DNA of 64,000 nucleotides from Streptococcus oralis (lineage in GTDB: Bacteria; Bacillota; Bacilli; Lactobacillales; Streptococcaceae), in assembly GCF_001578705.1 (NCBI RefSeq), contig NZ_KQ969037.1:1076814-1140813 (forward strand), read 5' to 3'. The notes under the pieces were generated by a model. The model searched no databases. It saw only the letters and a list, made by a program, of their open reading frames with translations, and was not told the origin of the DNA. Positions 45,737 to 56,134 of this stretch are shown here, in pieces; within the stretch, counting starts at the first letter, position 1; every line of letters starts with the position of its first letter. The position numbers and the translations under genes are program-made.

Positions 45737-45765
45737 ATTCTATCAAATCCATCCAAAAATGTAAA
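45737..45765 (-). promoter_or_regulatory. Promoter of the aliD-like gene
   Basis: Minus strand TTTACA (45760-45765), 17-bp spacer, TAGAAT (45737-45742) with an extended TG. No CodY-like box is seen here, unlike the other two ali genes. Confidence 0.75.
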
Positions 45766-45802
45766 GTTACTAGTTTTACGACAACTGGTATCTCAAAATC
45801 AG

Positions 45803-45838
45803 AAAAAGGAAGCACAGATTTTCTGCAACTTCCTTTTC
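45803..45838 (-). terminator. Intrinsic terminator of the aliC-like gene
   Basis: Minus strand AAAAGGAAGTTGCAGA, short loop, TCTGTGCTTCCTTTTT with a small bulge, 11 nt after the stop. Confidence 0.75.
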
Positions 45839-45848
45839 TGTTTATAGA

Positions 45849-47816
45849 CTATTTGACGTGTTTTTCTAGCTCTTTTTGGTATTTGGCATTTGTTTCAATT
45901 TTTTCTTTCTGCCATTTCTTGAGAGCTTCTTCGTATTCTTTTGTAGTCACGACATCATTCTGCAACTCCAAACCTTTGAAGACAAATGGGTCTCCCTTGA
46001 TTCCGACTTGAGAGTATGCTTTTGAGAATGGTACAGTACGGCTAACAGTTGGAGAACCACCTGAAGAGGCAACTGGAATCAAGAGCGAACTATCAGATAC
46101 CCAGGCTTGAGCTTTAGCGTATTTCTCGTAACGCTTATTGAGATCACTTGTTTCAGCTGCGGCATCATCCAAGAGTTTCTTGTATTCGTCTAGACCAACT
46201 TGAGCCATCACTTCTGGATCTTTTCCACGAGTAATACCCAAGTGTTTAAGGGCAGAACCCTTCTTAGCATCAAGAATGTTTAGGTAGGTAGCTGGGTCTT
46301 GATAGTCTGGTCCCCAACCAGTTCCATTCAAGTCGTAGTCTTTTTGTGCTGGAACCTTAGCTTGAGACGTAATGCTCATTTTTTCATTATCGGTCATTTG
46401 AAGGACATCGACGATGACATTCTCAGTTCCGAGTGTTGATTCGATAGACTGTTTGAGTGAGTTTGTCTGTTGAACGGCAATGACATCGGTCTGTTCAACT
46501 GGAACATCCAAATGGATTGGGAAGGTCACTCCCTTAGCCTGCAATTCTGTTTTGGCTTTTGCAAAGGCTGCCTTGGCTTTTTCTGGGTTGTAAAGCGTAT
46601 CCTTACCATCTGTAAGAGCTACATCTTTCCATTGGTCTCCGTAAGAAACCAACTCTGCCTGTGCCAACTCTCCAAATGTCTTTTCACCTACTTGAACGTA
46701 GTCATGAGGCACTAGGCTGTTACGGATAATCTTGTCCGCACCTTCTTCACCATTCAACTGAGCAGTGTAAGAGTGACGATCAAGGGCAAAGTTCAGCGCC
46801 TGACGGAAGTTCTTGTTGAGAAGAGCTTCTTTCGTTGATGTTTTTTGAGCTTCGTCTGTTTTGGCTGTTTTATTATAAGATTGGCGGTTTACGTTAACAG
46901 TAAGGTAGTAGCTTGTCGCTTCTTGTGGACTGTAGACAATCTTATCGCCGTACTCTTTTTTAGTTGACTCAAAGTTTGAGCTTGTTGGGAAGAGACGAGC
47001 TGTTGTATAAGCACCTTGTGTAAAGCTACGAATCAAGGATTCTTGGTCGGAACCATCATAGAAAGTTAGTTTGATGTTGTCAATCTTAACATTATCCTTG
47101 TCCCAGTAGTTTGGATTCTTTTCATACTCGATGACTGATTTTGAAGTCAAGGATTTCAAAAGGTATGGACCGTTATAAAGGATGCTTGATGGTGTTGGCG
47201 CACCGTAATCGCTCCCTTTAGAATTCAAGAATTCTTCATTAACTGGAAGCATGGTAGCAGTTGTGACTTTAGAGTTCCAGAAGCTTTCTGGTTTGTTAAG
47301 CGTGTATTCAACCGTGTAATCATCAACAGCCTTGACTCCTACAGTAGAAAAGTCATTGCTTTCTCCACTGATGTAGGCAGCCAAACCTTTGATAGAGTCT
47401 TGAAGGAGGGAGAGGCCGTCTGATTTACCATCAGCTGCGTGTTTCAGACCAGTAACAAAGTCCTGAGCCTTGACTTCAGCATACTCTTCTCCCTCAGAAG
47501 TATACCATTTCACACCCTTACGAAGTTTGTAGGTGTAGGTCAAGCCATCTTTAGAAACGGACCAGTCTTCTGCAAGCGACGGAATCAAGTTTCCGTATTT
47601 ATCGTTTTCCAAAAGACCATCGACAACGTTGGCTATAACGTCAGAAGTTGAGCTCTTGCTCGTCACGCTGTAGTCCAAAGATGATGGATCTATTGCATAG
47701 ACATAAGAAAATGTCTTGGGAGCATCAGCCTTTTTTTCACTTTGCCCACAAGCAGTTAACAGTAGGGCCGCACTCAAAACAGCACCTGCTCCTAAGAGCC
47801 ACTTTTTCGATCTCAT
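45849..47816 (-). CDS. AliC-like oligopeptide-binding lipoprotein
   Basis: A 655-residue SBP family 5 lipoprotein with lipobox LTAC, GLLENDKYGNLIPSLAEDWSVS and a lysine-rich tail ending KHVK. It looks nearer to AliA/AmiA in the core than its neighbour does. The start at 47816 (MRSKKWLLGAG) follows AAGGAG by 7 nt; an in-frame codon at 47849 would sit inside the promoter -10 and is rejected. Predicted to deliver peptides, possibly signalling peptides, to the Ami permease, which is not in this window. Confidence 0.88.
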   Translation of the reverse strand: MRSKKWLLGAGAVLSAALLLTACGQSEKKADAPKTFSYVYAIDPSSLDYSVTSKSSTSDVIANVVDGLLENDKYGNLIPSLAEDWSVSKDGLTYTYKLRKGVKWYTSEGEEYAEVKAQDFVTGLKHAADGKSDGLSLLQDSIKGLAAYISGESNDFSTVGVKAVDDYTVEYTLNKPESFWNSKVTTATMLPVNEEFLNSKGSDYGAPTPSSILYNGPYLLKSLTSKSVIEYEKNPNYWDKDNVKIDNIKLTFYDGSDQESLIRSFTQGAYTTARLFPTSSNFESTKKEYGDKIVYSPQEATSYYLTVNVNRQSYNKTAKTDEAQKTSTKEALLNKNFRQALNFALDRHSYTAQLNGEEGADKIIRNSLVPHDYVQVGEKTFGELAQAELVSYGDQWKDVALTDGKDTLYNPEKAKAAFAKAKTELQAKGVTFPIHLDVPVEQTDVIAVQQTNSLKQSIESTLGTENVIVDVLQMTDNEKMSITSQAKVPAQKDYDLNGTGWGPDYQDPATYLNILDAKKGSALKHLGITRGKDPEVMAQVGLDEYKKLLDDAAAETSDLNKRYEKYAKAQAWVSDSSLLIPVASSGGSPTVSRTVPFSKAYSQVGIKGDPFVFKGLELQNDVVTTKEYEEALKKWQKEKIETNAKYQKELEKHVK

Positions 47817-47847
47817 AAGTAATCTCCTTAAAGATAGTATTTTCACC

Positions 47848-47875
47848 ATTATACCCTATTTTTTTAGAAAAGCAA
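47848..47875 (-). promoter_or_regulatory. Promoter of the aliC-like gene
   Basis: Minus strand TTGCTT (47870-47875), 16-bp spacer, TATAAT (47848-47853). Confidence 0.8.
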
Positions 47876-47888
47876 GGACTTTCGGATA

Positions 47889-47903
47889 ATTTTTTAGAAA
47901 ATT
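47889..47903 (-). promoter_or_regulatory. CodY-box-like site upstream of the aliC-like gene
   Basis: ATTTTTTAGAAAATT (plus strand) matches AATTTTCWGAAAATT at 13 of 15 positions and lies 13 bp upstream of the -35. It parallels the site at aliA. Confidence 0.55.
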
Positions 47904-47943
47904 CTAACAAATATTTTTTAAAGACTTTTCTACACATTTTTTA

Positions 47944-47978
47944 GTAAAAGAACCTCAAGCATCAATGGCTTGAGGTTC
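47944..47978 (-). terminator. Intrinsic terminator of dexB
   Basis: Minus strand GAACCTCAAGC, loop, GCTTGAGGTTC, then TTTT; 8 nt after the dexB stop. Confidence 0.85.
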
Positions 47979-47985
47979 ACTTATT

Positions 47986-49605
<1,620 letters not shown>

Positions 49606-49630
49606 TCATTATTTTAATATTCTATAGTCT

Positions 49631-49659
49631 ATGATAGCGCTTTTTAAAATTTTATGCAA
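49631..49659 (-). promoter_or_regulatory. Promoter of dexB
   Basis: Minus strand TTGCAT (49654-49659), 17-bp spacer, TATCAT (49631-49636), 35 bp before the start codon. Confidence 0.65.
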
Positions 49660-49669
49660 GCGTTTGCCT
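49654..49669 (-). promoter_or_regulatory. cre-like site over the dexB -35 region
   Basis: Minus strand AGGCAAACGCTTGCAT, 14 of 16 to the CcpA consensus, covering the -35 element; this geometry predicts glucose repression of dexB. Confidence 0.65.
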
Positions 49670-49748
49670 AATCTTTTTGATTTCTTTTTTACCTTTATAG
49701 TTTCCTAACTTCCAATTTTTTATTATAATGGAGGTCAGAGGTAAAAAA

Positions 49749-51233
49749 ATGAAAAAACAAGCTTTTAGTTCTGAACAATATTTGAATCTACAACGCGACC
49801 ACATTTTGGAGCGTATTAACCAATTTGACGGCAAGCTTTACCTAGAGTTTGGTGGCAAAATGTTAGAAGATTTCCACGCCGCTCGTGTACTTCCTGGTTA
49901 TGAGCCTGATAACAAAATCAAGCTCTTGCAGGAGTTGAAAGAGCAGGTTGAGGTTGTTATCGCCATTAATGCTAGCAACATCGAGCATTCCAAAGCACGT
50001 GGTGACTTGGGTATTTCCTATGACCAAGAAGTTCTTCGCTTGATTGATAAATTCAATGAATTGGGGATTTTTGTCGAATCTGTTGTCATCACACAATACG
50101 CTGGCCAACCCGCTGCAGATGCCTTCCGCAACCAGCTAGAGAAAAACGGAATTGATTCTTATCTTCATTATCCAATCAAAGGATACCCAACGGATATGGA
50201 TCATATCATTTCTCCAGAAGGTATGGGGAAAAATGACTACATCAAAACCAGTCGTAAATTAATCGTCGTAACGGCTCCTGGACCTGGTTCTGGAAAATTG
50301 GCAACCTGTGTGTCCAATATGTACCACGATCAAATCAACGGTATCAAGTCTGGCTACGCTAAGTTTGAAACTTTCCCAGTCTGGAACCTGCCCCTTCATC
50401 ATCCAGTCAACTTGGCCTACGAGGCTGCTACAGCAGACCTAGATGATGTCAACATGATTGACCCCTTCCATCTCCAAACCTACGGAGAAACCACTGTCAA
50501 CTACAACCGTGATATCGAAATTTTCCCAGTGCTCAAGCGCATGCTAGAACGTATCCTAGGTGAATCTCCATACGCTTCACCGACAGACATGGGTGTCAAC
50601 ATGGTTGGTTTTGCTATTACAGATAATGAAGCCGCTATCGAAGCTTCTAAACAAGAAATCATCCGTCGCTACTATCAAACCGTTCTTGATTTCAAAGCTG
50701 AAAAAGTCGGAGAAACTGCTGTCAAGAAGATTGAACTTCTCATGAACGACCTCGGTATCACACCTGCAGACCGTAAAGTTGCTGTCGCAGCACGTCAAAA
50801 GGCTGACGAAACTGGCGGACCTGCCCTAGCTCTCGAATTACCATCTGGTGACATTGTCACTGGTAAAAACTCAGAACTCTTTGGTCCAACAGCTGCTGCC
50901 TTGATCAATGCCATCAAGAAATCCGCTAACATCGCTAAAGAAGTAAAACTAATCGAGCCTGAAGTTGTCAAACCAATCCAAGGTCTTAAGATCAACCATC
51001 TAGGCAGTCGCAATCCGCGCCTGCACTCAAATGAAATCCTGATTGCTCTTGCCATCACAGCCATGGAAAACCCTGATGCTGCGCGCGCTATGAAGGAACT
51101 TGGTAACCTCAAAGGAAGCGAAGCTCACTCAACTATCATCTTGACAGACGAAGACAAGAACGTCCTTCGCAAGCTAGGCATCAACGTGACCTTTGACCCT
51201 TACTACCAATACGATCGCTTGTATCGCAAATAA
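49749..51233 (+). CDS. DUF1846 family protein
   Basis: A 494-residue cytoplasmic protein of the DUF1846 family, structurally known but without an assigned reaction. It has a nucleotide-binding-like N-terminal half ([10 protein letters not shown], near residue 180, reads like a P-loop variant) and conserved [10 protein letters not shown]-like and [14 protein letters not shown] blocks. The start at 49749 ([12 protein letters not shown]) follows GAGGT by 6 nt and reproduces the family length of 494. It is divergent from dexB and convergent with the histidine-kinase gene, and sits between luxS and dexB in pneumococcus too. Confidence 0.85.
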   Translation: MKKQAFSSEQYLNLQRDHILERINQFDGKLYLEFGGKMLEDFHAARVLPGYEPDNKIKLLQELKEQVEVVIAINASNIEHSKARGDLGISYDQEVLRLIDKFNELGIFVESVVITQYAGQPAADAFRNQLEKNGIDSYLHYPIKGYPTDMDHIISPEGMGKNDYIKTSRKLIVVTAPGPGSGKLATCVSNMYHDQINGIKSGYAKFETFPVWNLPLHHPVNLAYEAATADLDDVNMIDPFHLQTYGETTVNYNRDIEIFPVLKRMLERILGESPYASPTDMGVNMVGFAITDNEAAIEASKQEIIRRYYQTVLDFKAEKVGETAVKKIELLMNDLGITPADRKVAVAARQKADETGGPALALELPSGDIVTGKNSELFGPTAAALINAIKKSANIAKEVKLIEPEVVKPIQGLKINHLGSRNPRLHSNEILIALAITAMENPDAARAMKELGNLKGSEAHSTIILTDEDKNVLRKLGINVTFDPYYQYDRLYRK

Positions 51234-51300
51234 ATGAACAAGGCTGGGAAAAAAACTCAATCTGAGGGAAAATCCAGTAAATCTTTACATGATAAAAGAT

Positions 51301-51348
51301 AAAACGCATAATATCAAGTTTTTTTGAACACTTGGTATTATGCGTTTT
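51301..51348. terminator. Long bidirectional hairpin between DUF1846 and the histidine-kinase gene
   Basis: Two 18-nt arms, AAAACGCATAATATCAAG and CTTGGTATTATGCGTTTT, pair with one G-U around a 12-nt T-rich loop. It serves two convergent genes; the stem is longer than a typical terminator. Confidence 0.75.
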
Positions 51349-51368
51349 ATGTTTCTTTCCATCCTCAT

Positions 51369-52400
51369 TTATTTCAATGAAATTGTCAACTCGACACAGG
51401 CTCCTCCTTGGTCTGGATTGAGCAGGGTCAGACGACCACCGTGCAAGAGAGCTACCTGCTTAGAAAAGGCTAAGCCGATTCCATGATGGGGATTAGCTGA
51501 ATTGCGGCTTTGGTCACTCTGATAAAAGAGCTGTTCCGCTCCCAGCAGCATCTCCTCTGAAAATGCAGGGCCATTGTTCCAGATAGCAAAAACCAACTGG
51601 TCCTGCTGCACTGATACCGTCAGCTTCACTTCCTTTTGATCCGGGTCAGCATGTTCAAGCGCATTCAGTAAAATATTGAGCAAAGCTCGCTTGAGATAGT
51701 CCAAATGAATTGATAAACTCAAGCTAGGATCACAATCTTCTTGGAGACAAAAACGATAGCTTTCCTGTTTGCTGAACAGTGCCCAGTCGTCCTGTAGATC
51801 AGCCAAAAAGTCCCCTAAGGAAAGCTGACTGAACTGATTAGCATCAATCTGAAAAGTCTTAGCATAATCAATCAAAGAGCCACAATACTCTTCCATCTTG
51901 TGACTGGCCTGCAAAATCTCAGCAGCATAGTCTGCCTGTGGCTGGTCCAACTGCGCCAATTCCAAGAGCTCAGCATTCCCCTTAATCACAGTTAAGGGCG
52001 TTTTCAAATCGTGCGATGTCGCTGATAGCTGTAGAATCAACTCCTGATTGTGCTGCTGCTCTTTTTCTAGAAGACGAGCATTTTCTTGATGGCTGCTTCG
52101 TAAATCGCTATAAACTTCTAGCATTTCCTCGATCCGAAAAAGCTGGCTTTGATTTTCTTCTAAAAGCTTCTCGCTCTTTAGCATTTTTATTTCCCTGTCG
52201 ATTTTTCGGAGCAATTTCAAAATATGATAAAAAGTAATCAGCAGCAAGCTCCCTGCCCAAAAGAACAAGGTGAAAAGGGCATAATCGCTGCCTTGTGTAA
52301 ATTCATAGCCGATAAGCACAAAAATCAAAACATGAAAAAAGACGATTTTTAAACTGGTTGTCCAGACTAGGCTTTTAAAATTTCGGGTTCTAATTGCCAT
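51369..52400 (-). CDS. Sensor histidine kinase of the ABC/two-component cassette
   Basis: A 343-residue intramembrane-type sensor kinase. Two closely spaced helices (about 17-32 and 40-58) with hardly any extracellular loop, a coiled coil (about 60-125), the H-box QLSATSHDLKTPLTVIKG (His near 130), N-box NILLNALEHA and G-box GIGLAFSKQ. Lack of an external sensor domain is typical of kinases that sense through an ABC transporter, as in bacitracin/lantibiotic resistance. It overlaps the regulator gene by 34 bp. No terminal truncation. Confidence 0.88.
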   Translation of the reverse strand: MAIRTRNFKSLVWTTSLKIVFFHVLIFVLIGYEFTQGSDYALFTLFFWAGSLLLITFYHILKLLRKIDREIKMLKSEKLLEENQSQLFRIEEMLEVYSDLRSSHQENARLLEKEQQHNQELILQLSATSHDLKTPLTVIKGNAELLELAQLDQPQADYAAEILQASHKMEEYCGSLIDYAKTFQIDANQFSQLSLGDFLADLQDDWALFSKQESYRFCLQEDCDPSLSLSIHLDYLKRALLNILLNALEHADPDQKEVKLTVSVQQDQLVFAIWNNGPAFSEEMLLGAEQLFYQSDQSRNSANPHHGIGLAFSKQVALLHGGRLTLLNPDQGGACVELTISLK

Positions 52401-53065
52401 CTATAGCCTACTCCTCTCACTGTTGCGATTGCTTGCAGCCCTTCTTGTTTGCATTTTTGACGAATCTGATATACGTATTCTGAGATGGAACGAAGCTGTG
52501 TTTCTGAACTTTCTGGGTAAAGCAAGGTATGCAGACGTTCAGCTGAAAAGGTCTGTTTGGGATTGCTAGCTAGTAAATGCAGCAATTTAAACTCTCGCTC
52601 TGAGAATTTCAAGACTTTACCAAAACAGGCAACTTCATAGCGCTCCGGATAAAATTGACAAGAAGCAATTTCAGAATAGCGCTCCTCACGTCTTTCCTCC
52701 CGCCGAAGATGAGCCTTGACACGCGCCAGCAATTCGTTGGTCCCAAAAGGTTTGACAATATAGTCATCTGCTCCGCGAAAGAGCCCTTCCACCTTGTCAG
52801 CCTCCAATTCCTTAGCCGTCAGAAATATGATTGGGCAAGAAAGATGCGGACGAATATAGGAACACAGCTCAAAACCATTAACAGGCTCCATCATCACATC
52901 CAGCAGAACCAAGTCATATCCGACAAAATGTGTCAGCTCTAGCTCTTCTATCCGATCAAGCGTCGTCACATCATAAGCATCGAGCTCTAGGACGTTTTTC
53001 ACCAGCTTTAAAATGCTCTGGTCGTCATCAACCACCAAAATACGATACTGTCTCATGATTTCCAT
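52367..53065 (-). CDS. OmpR-family response regulator of the ABC/two-component cassette
   Basis: A 232-residue regulator: receiver domain with acidic pair VVDDDQS and phospho-acceptor Asp in LVLLDVMM, switch lysine in IVKPF, then a winged-helix DNA-binding domain ending in VRGVGYRW. Partner of the histidine kinase. The ATG at 53065 is preceded by GAGG at 9 nt; an ATG 9 nt further in also fits. The gene begins 12 nt after the second permease, so the ABC genes, regulator and kinase form one operon. The probable target is its own promoter at about 55326-55358. Confidence 0.88.
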   Translation of the reverse strand: MEIMRQYRILVVDDDQSILKLVKNVLELDAYDVTTLDRIEELELTHFVGYDLVLLDVMMEPVNGFELCSYIRPHLSCPIIFLTAKELEADKVEGLFRGADDYIVKPFGTNELLARVKAHLRREERREERYSEIASCQFYPERYEVACFGKVLKFSEREFKLLHLLASNPKQTFSAERLHTLLYPESSETQLRSISEYVYQIRQKCKQEGLQAIATVRGVGYRWQLEPEILKA

Positions 53066-53077
53066 TATAGCATACCT

Positions 53078-53800
53078 CTAACGAACATCTCGTTTCAAGG
53101 TTAAGAATATAGCAGAGCTCCAAACCAAAGCTAGCCAGAACAGCTGTATTCCCAGCCCTGATAGATCTATTGAATGCTGAAGTCCTTCATAGTCAAAAAG
53201 ATTTAGCGTAGCCAGATCGGGCAGGTATTTTGCTTCCTGGATAAAAGTTGCCAATAAACGGCTGAGACCAATCAAGAGAGGAAAGAGCACCGATACCGGC
53301 ACAACCCAAGATTGAAAGAGCAAAGCGAGGCCGGCAGTTAAAAAAGCCAGAAAAAGATTGCTGAGAAGACCAAAAGAGCTGTAATAAAGGAATTTCCCCA
53401 GCAAGGACCAGCTAAAGTCCAGGTCAAAACGAGCCAGCATAACAAGGAAACAGCTGCTTATAATGATACTATAGAGAACCAAGAGCAGCAAGACCAGAAA
53501 AAGGAATTTCCCAGCCAACCAAGCCTTTCTATTTGATACAGTTAGAAAATTCGCTCGCATCCCAGACTTGACAAACTCCTGGGCAAAATAGAGGGAAGTA
53601 AAGATGACGATGACAGGCTGCGCCAGATAGAGGGCATGCAAAGTCTCACTCAGAGCCTTTGTCTGGCAAACTGCTGTTTGACTGTAGTCAAGATTCATCA
53701 GAAAAAATGGAACGATTACCAGAGCCACCAAGGCTACACCAAGAGCGAGATAGTAAGAACGGAACTTAATCCATTCGCTTCTAAGTAGAGCTTTTATCAT
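53078..53800 (-). CDS. ABC-2 type permease of the cassette (second subunit)
   Basis: A 240-residue membrane protein with six predicted helices. It opens LLRSEWIKFRSYYLALG, as its partner opens LLHSEWLKIRSIK, the pattern of LanE/LanG-like and MutE/MutG-like permeases in self-protection exporters. The start at 53800 overlaps the upstream permease stop by 1 nt (TGATG), indicating coupling; a longer frame reading into that gene has no ribosome site of its own. Confidence 0.82.
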   Translation of the reverse strand: MIKALLRSEWIKFRSYYLALGVALVALVIVPFFLMNLDYSQTAVCQTKALSETLHALYLAQPVIVIFTSLYFAQEFVKSGMRANFLTVSNRKAWLAGKFLFLVLLLLVLYSIIISSCFLVMLARFDLDFSWSLLGKFLYYSSFGLLSNLFLAFLTAGLALLFQSWVVPVSVLFPLLIGLSRLLATFIQEAKYLPDLATLNLFDYEGLQHSIDLSGLGIQLFWLALVWSSAIFLTLKRDVR

Positions 53801-54588
53801 CAGTATCGCCCTCCTAAATCCGTCTTCAAAAAGCGCAGAGAAGTCATGCCGCCGATGATTAGTATCCATGCGCCAAGTATCAACAGCCCTTGCAAGGGAT
53901 TGTTAGCATATTGGGAAGTTGGCGTTGCAGCAAACAACTCTCCTGCTGGCTGTGGCAGATAAGCTCCCCAACTCGTGTGAGCTGCCAGGTAGTTTCCCAG
54001 ATTATAGATTTGGGGTACGAGAAAAAGCAGGGGAACTAGCATGGTCCGAGCCAACAAACCTAACAAAAACGAAAGGATTCCCAATAAGGTCAGAGATAAG
54101 GTTTTCCACAAAATCAGACTCCAAGCTGCCTGATTGAGCAGAATCGGATCAAGCCCTTCCTTTCCTAAAGCGAGATGCATGACCATATAACTAAAGTAGA
54201 TTGATAAAAAGCTAGTAGCAAGAGAAAAGCAAGTAAAGGTCATGAGTTTCCCCACAAGCAACTTCAGGCGGTTATTACAGGTCAAGAGACTGGTTCTCAA
54301 GCTATGAGACTGAAATTCCAGTGCTCCCAAAATTCCAGCTAGAATGACCAAAACCATGACTGCCATAGAGGCCCCGTTGAGACCTAGATATTCCAGCGGA
54401 TCAATGGCGTTTATCAGATTAGGAACCGTCTCAGGCGTAGCATCCAAGCCGATAGATAGATACTGTCGGCCCTCTAGCCAGGATACGGCAGGCACCAAGA
54501 GCAGCATGAAGGCCATACTCACTCTGAAAGCCTTGATTGATCGGATTTTCAACCATTCTGAATGCAATAAAGACATCGTTTCTTTCAT
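53800..54588 (-). CDS. ABC-2 type permease of the cassette (first subunit)
   Basis: A 262-residue membrane protein with six predicted helices, N terminus LLHSEWLKIRSIKAFRVSM. Homologous in layout to the second permease; together they should form the channel for the ATPase encoded directly upstream. The start ATG at 54588 follows GAGG by 6 nt and the ATPase stop by 1 bp. Substrate unknown; antimicrobial-peptide protection is inferred from the whole cassette. Confidence 0.84.
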   Translation of the reverse strand: MKETMSLLHSEWLKIRSIKAFRVSMAFMLLLVPAVSWLEGRQYLSIGLDATPETVPNLINAIDPLEYLGLNGASMAVMVLVILAGILGALEFQSHSLRTSLLTCNNRLKLLVGKLMTFTCFSLATSFLSIYFSYMVMHLALGKEGLDPILLNQAAWSLILWKTLSLTLLGILSFLLGLLARTMLVPLLFLVPQIYNLGNYLAAHTSWGAYLPQPAGELFAATPTSQYANNPLQGLLILGAWILIIGGMTSLRFLKTDLGGRY

Positions 54589-54589
54589 C

Positions 54590-55297
54590 TTAAACCTCCT
54601 CTGTCAAATCAAAGAAGAGATCTTCTAGACTGTCTGAATCTTGCAGCACCTCTTCCAATCGTCCTTGCTCAATAATTCGCCCATGATGAATCAAGACCAC
54701 ATCATCTGTCACCATTTGTACCTCTGACAGGATATGGGAAGATAGAAGTACCGTTTTCCCTAAATCAGCCTGCTGACGGATGAACTTTCTAAACCACTTA
54801 ATCCCACTTGGATCCAGCCCATTAGTCGGCTCATCTAATATAAGAAACTGAGGATCACCCAGCAAAGCTGCGGCCAAACCCAGCCGCTGACCTTCCCCCA
54901 GAGACAGGCTTGACAAGAGGTCCTTTCTCTTATGAGCGATTCCAGTCATCTCTAAAACCTCATCGATCCGAGACTTGGGAATAGCATTACTTGCAGCAAT
55001 AATATGCAGATGGTCGTAAACCTTTCTATTTGGCAGACCTCCAATACCGTCAAAAGCTGCACCTACTGTTTTGAGAGGATAAATCATTGACTGATAGGTT
55101 TGTCCATCAAAAGTCGCAGTTCCTGCTGTCGCCCGATCTAAGCCCAAGAGAATCCTCAAGGTCGAGCTTTTTCCTGCACCATTATGTCCTAGAAAAGCCG
55201 TAATGCGACCACTCCTAGCTGTAAAAGAAATATCCTTTAAAATTTGCTTGTCTCCATATTTTTTAGAAACACGATCAATTTTTACAATATGTTCCAT
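54590..55297 (-). CDS. ABC transporter ATPase of the cassette
   Basis: A 235-residue ATPase of the LanF/BcrA type: Walker A GHNGAGKSS (near 36), Q-loop region, ABC signature LSLGEGQRLGLA and Walker B LILDEPTNGLDPSG, then the H-loop LLSSHIL. The start at 55297 (MEHIVKIDRV) follows AGGAG by 6 nt; a longer frame to 55336 is ignored because it runs through the promoter. First gene of the five-gene operon. Confidence 0.88.
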   Translation of the reverse strand: MEHIVKIDRVSKKYGDKQILKDISFTARSGRITAFLGHNGAGKSSTLRILLGLDRATAGTATFDGQTYQSMIYPLKTVGAAFDGIGGLPNRKVYDHLHIIAASNAIPKSRIDEVLEMTGIAHKRKDLLSSLSLGEGQRLGLAAALLGDPQFLILDEPTNGLDPSGIKWFRKFIRQQADLGKTVLLSSHILSEVQMVTDDVVLIHHGRIIEQGRLEEVLQDSDSLEDLFFDLTEEV

Positions 55298-55325
55298 ACT
55301 GAACTCCTTTGTCTTTATTTTCTCC

Positions 55326-55358
55326 AGTATACCCAATCTAGTTCAGAATTAGTTCAGA
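55326..55358 (-). promoter_or_regulatory. Promoter with direct repeats for the ABC/two-component operon
   Basis: Minus strand TATACT (-10, complement of 55326-55331) lacks a good -35. In its place are two copies of TCTGAACTA (complement of 55339-55347 and 55350-55358) at an 11-bp period, one helical turn, as expected for dimer binding of an OmpR-type activator. Confidence 0.65.
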
Positions 55359-55556
55359 GATTAAACAGAAATTTCAGAAAAAGTTGATCCACTTTTCAAA
55401 AGTCACCTTAGTTCCACTAGAAAAACTAAACTTTTCTTTCACAAGGTATTCTTCTCTCCATTCTTTCTTTATAATTCTGAGGTTTATGTATAGAGACTTT
55501 ATTATCATTCTAGTACCAAAAAGTCACTTATCAAACTCCATCAACAGCAACCTTTA

Positions 55557-55565
55557 TGATATAAT
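55557..55565 (+). promoter_or_regulatory. Extended -10 promoter of luxS
   Basis: TGATATAAT, 27 bp upstream of the luxS start codon; no strong -35. Confidence 0.65.
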
Positions 55566-55592
55566 GAAAGAAGCAAATTGAAAGGATTTACC

Positions 55593-56075
55593 ATGTCAAA
55601 AGAAGTTATTGTTGAAAGTTTTGAACTTGACCACACTATTGTTAAAGCACCCTATGTTCGCTTGATTGGGGAAGAAACAGGGCCAAAGGGAGACATCATC
55701 TCCAACTTTGATATTCGCTTGGTACAGCCAAATGAGGACTCTATCCCTACCGCTGGCCTTCACACCATTGAGCACCTCTTAGCCAAACTCATCCGTACCC
55801 GCATTGACGGTATGATTGACTGTTCGCCATTTGGTTGTCGTACAGGCTTCCACATGATTATGTGGGGACGCCATACCAGCGCTGAGATTGCAGCCGTTAT
55901 CAAGGATTCACTCAAGGAAATTGCTGAAACCACTACTTGGGAAGATGTTCCTGGAACAACCATCGAATCTTGCGGAAACTACAAGGACCACAGCCTCTTT
56001 TCTGCTAAAGAATGGGCAAAACTCATCTTGGAACAAGGAATATCAGATGATGCCTTTGAGCGTCATGTCATCTAA
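55593..56075 (+). CDS. luxS: LuxS, S-ribosylhomocysteine lyase
   Basis: A 160-residue metalloenzyme that cleaves S-ribosylhomocysteine to homocysteine and DPD, the AI-2 precursor. Metal ligands are the two His of HTIEHLL and the Cys of ESCGNYKDH; the acid/base Cys lies in PFGCRTGFH. The start at 55593 follows AAAGGA by 6 nt; an upstream in-frame TTG is rejected. The sequence is nearly identical to pneumococcal LuxS as I recall it. It stands alone, with its own promoter and terminator. Confidence 0.97.
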   Translation: MSKEVIVESFELDHTIVKAPYVRLIGEETGPKGDIISNFDIRLVQPNEDSIPTAGLHTIEHLLAKLIRTRIDGMIDCSPFGCRTGFHMIMWGRHTSAEIAAVIKDSLKEIAETTTWEDVPGTTIESCGNYKDHSLFSAKEWAKLILEQGISDDAFERHVI

Positions 56076-56082
56076 ACAAATA

Positions 56083-56118
56083 AAGGAACCAGCTTTTTAG
56101 CTAGTTCCTTATTTTTTA
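56083..56118. terminator. Bidirectional terminator between luxS and clpL
   Basis: AAGGAACCAGCT, short loop, AGCTAGTTCCTT, T run; convergent with clpL, which ends at 56135. Confidence 0.85.
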
Positions 56119-56134
56119 TTCTCAAAATCTCGAG

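Noticed and set aside
53050-53065. TATAAT next to the response-regulator start as a separate promoter
   Set aside because: It would place the start site at the initiation codon and lacks a -35; coupling to the upstream ABC genes explains expression better.
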